Source of the DNA: Bog-950 sp964631835
GTDB lineage: Bacteria; Bacteroidota; Bacteroidia; Chitinophagales; LD1
Direction: 5' to 3'
NCBI GenBank assembly: GCA_964631835.1
Contig: CAZWAD010000017.1
Coordinates: 19,170 to 83,169, forward strand
DNA: 64,000 nucleotides
Of the stretch, positions 63,821-64,000 are shown piece by piece (position 1 is the first letter of the stretch; each line of letters opens with the position of its first letter). The notes beneath the pieces were generated by a model. It had not been told where the DNA came from. It did no database searches and worked only from the letters and a program-made list of their open reading frames with translations. The translations under genes were made by a program, and so were the position numbers.

Positions 63821-64000
63821 TTGGCAAACACGGTGAGTATTCGGGAAAACTGCGAAAGTATTAAGGAAAACATGGAAAGTATTGAGGAAAACTTCGTACT
63901 TCTCAATACTTTGAACGAAAGTATTAAGCAATTCCCCGAAAGTATTAAGGAAAACATGGAAAGTATTGAGGAAAACTTCGTACTTCCCAATACTTTGAAC
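63821..64000 (+). CDS. Heptad-repeat ORF D, partial
   Basis: Open frame that runs off the right edge, with 7-residue units SIKENME, SIEENFV, LLNTLNE, SIKQFPE and repeats of them (one 84-bp, four-unit block is repeated). Positions 2 and 6 are mostly Ile/Met/Phe, the a/d spacing of a coiled coil. Starts possible: TTG 63821 or GTG 63833. The reverse strand is also open (63805-63990), so coding is not certain. Confidence 0.4.
   Translation, partial: MANTVSIRENCESIKENMESIEENFVLLNTLNESIKQFPESIKENMESIEENFVLPNTLN
63833..64000. repeat. 21/84-bp tandem repeat array D
   Basis: Units of 21 bp such as AGTATTAAGGAAAACATGGA and AGTATTGAGGAAAACTTCGT; a block of four units repeats after 84 bp almost exactly. 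The array continues beyond the window. Confidence 0.85.

Noticed and set aside
1..64000. Insertion sequences, integrases or prophage genes
   Set aside because: No transposase, recombinase or phage structural motif was seen in any frame; accessory regions are inferred only from content and composition.

Overview
The window looks like a chromosomal contig or scaffold from a Bacteroidota genome, probably an environmental, Chitinophagales/Sphingobacteriales-like lineage and probably metagenome-derived (inference: there is a 100-N scaffold gap inside a tandem repeat at 1816-1915). The signs are several secreted proteins with C-terminal type IX secretion (T9SS) sorting domains, GldC, the lineage-typical long NusB, a SprA-like outer-membrane protein, a TonB-dependent receptor, and promoters of the TTTG...TAnnTTTG type. 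The best promoter is TTTG-N19-TATGTTTG in front of mdh.

Layout. 1-8300 holds core genes: sucC (partial), lolD, a thioredoxin-like protein, ilvE, rdgB, an ECF sigma factor with a probable membrane partner, and prfC. 8300-18000 holds a giant outer-membrane beta-barrel protein, a coiled-coil membrane protein, a fused oligopeptide ABC ATPase, gldC and a secreted esterase with PKD domains. 18000-22700 is an accessory island: 45-bp repeats, a T9SS tail remnant, a DUF433/DUF5615 toxin-antitoxin pair, a helical/carboxypeptidase-regulatory-like gene with a heptad-repeat ORF, and an AT-rich islet of HTH regulator, putative phage abortive-infection protein and HEPN-like protein. 22700-40800 holds a 1219-aa Ig-repeat T9SS protein, tRNA-Arg(ACG), mdh, an OmpA-family protein, lepA, a PhoR-like kinase, a cytochrome c peroxidase cluster, two MscS channels and mtgA. 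40800-45250 is a second accessory island: a terminator with no matching gene, a heptad-repeat ORF, a small membrane protein, a second helical/regulatory-like gene and an AIPR-family phage-resistance gene. 45250-57350 holds a TonB-dependent receptor, an LptF/G permease with PAP2 and glycosyltransferase genes, arfB, a diheme cytochrome, coaE, yajC, nusB and a bile-acid-type symporter. 57350-64000 holds a third helical-module gene, a giant adhesin-like protein with two S74 chaperone domains, and the start of another heptad-repeat ORF that runs off the end.

The most unusual signal is a set of four unrelated-in-sequence but equal-period (21 bp, often arranged as 42 bp) in-frame tandem repeats at about 1651-1935, 20140-20520, 41165-41400 and 63833-64000. 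In the favoured frames at three of them hydrophobic residues fall in the a/d spacing of a coiled coil. Two of the four sit directly upstream, on the same strand, of genes built from an alpha-helical module plus a carboxypeptidase-regulatory-like beta domain, and both of these cassettes lie next to phage-defence genes. Whether the repeats are translated, and what the cassette does, cannot be decided from the sequence alone.
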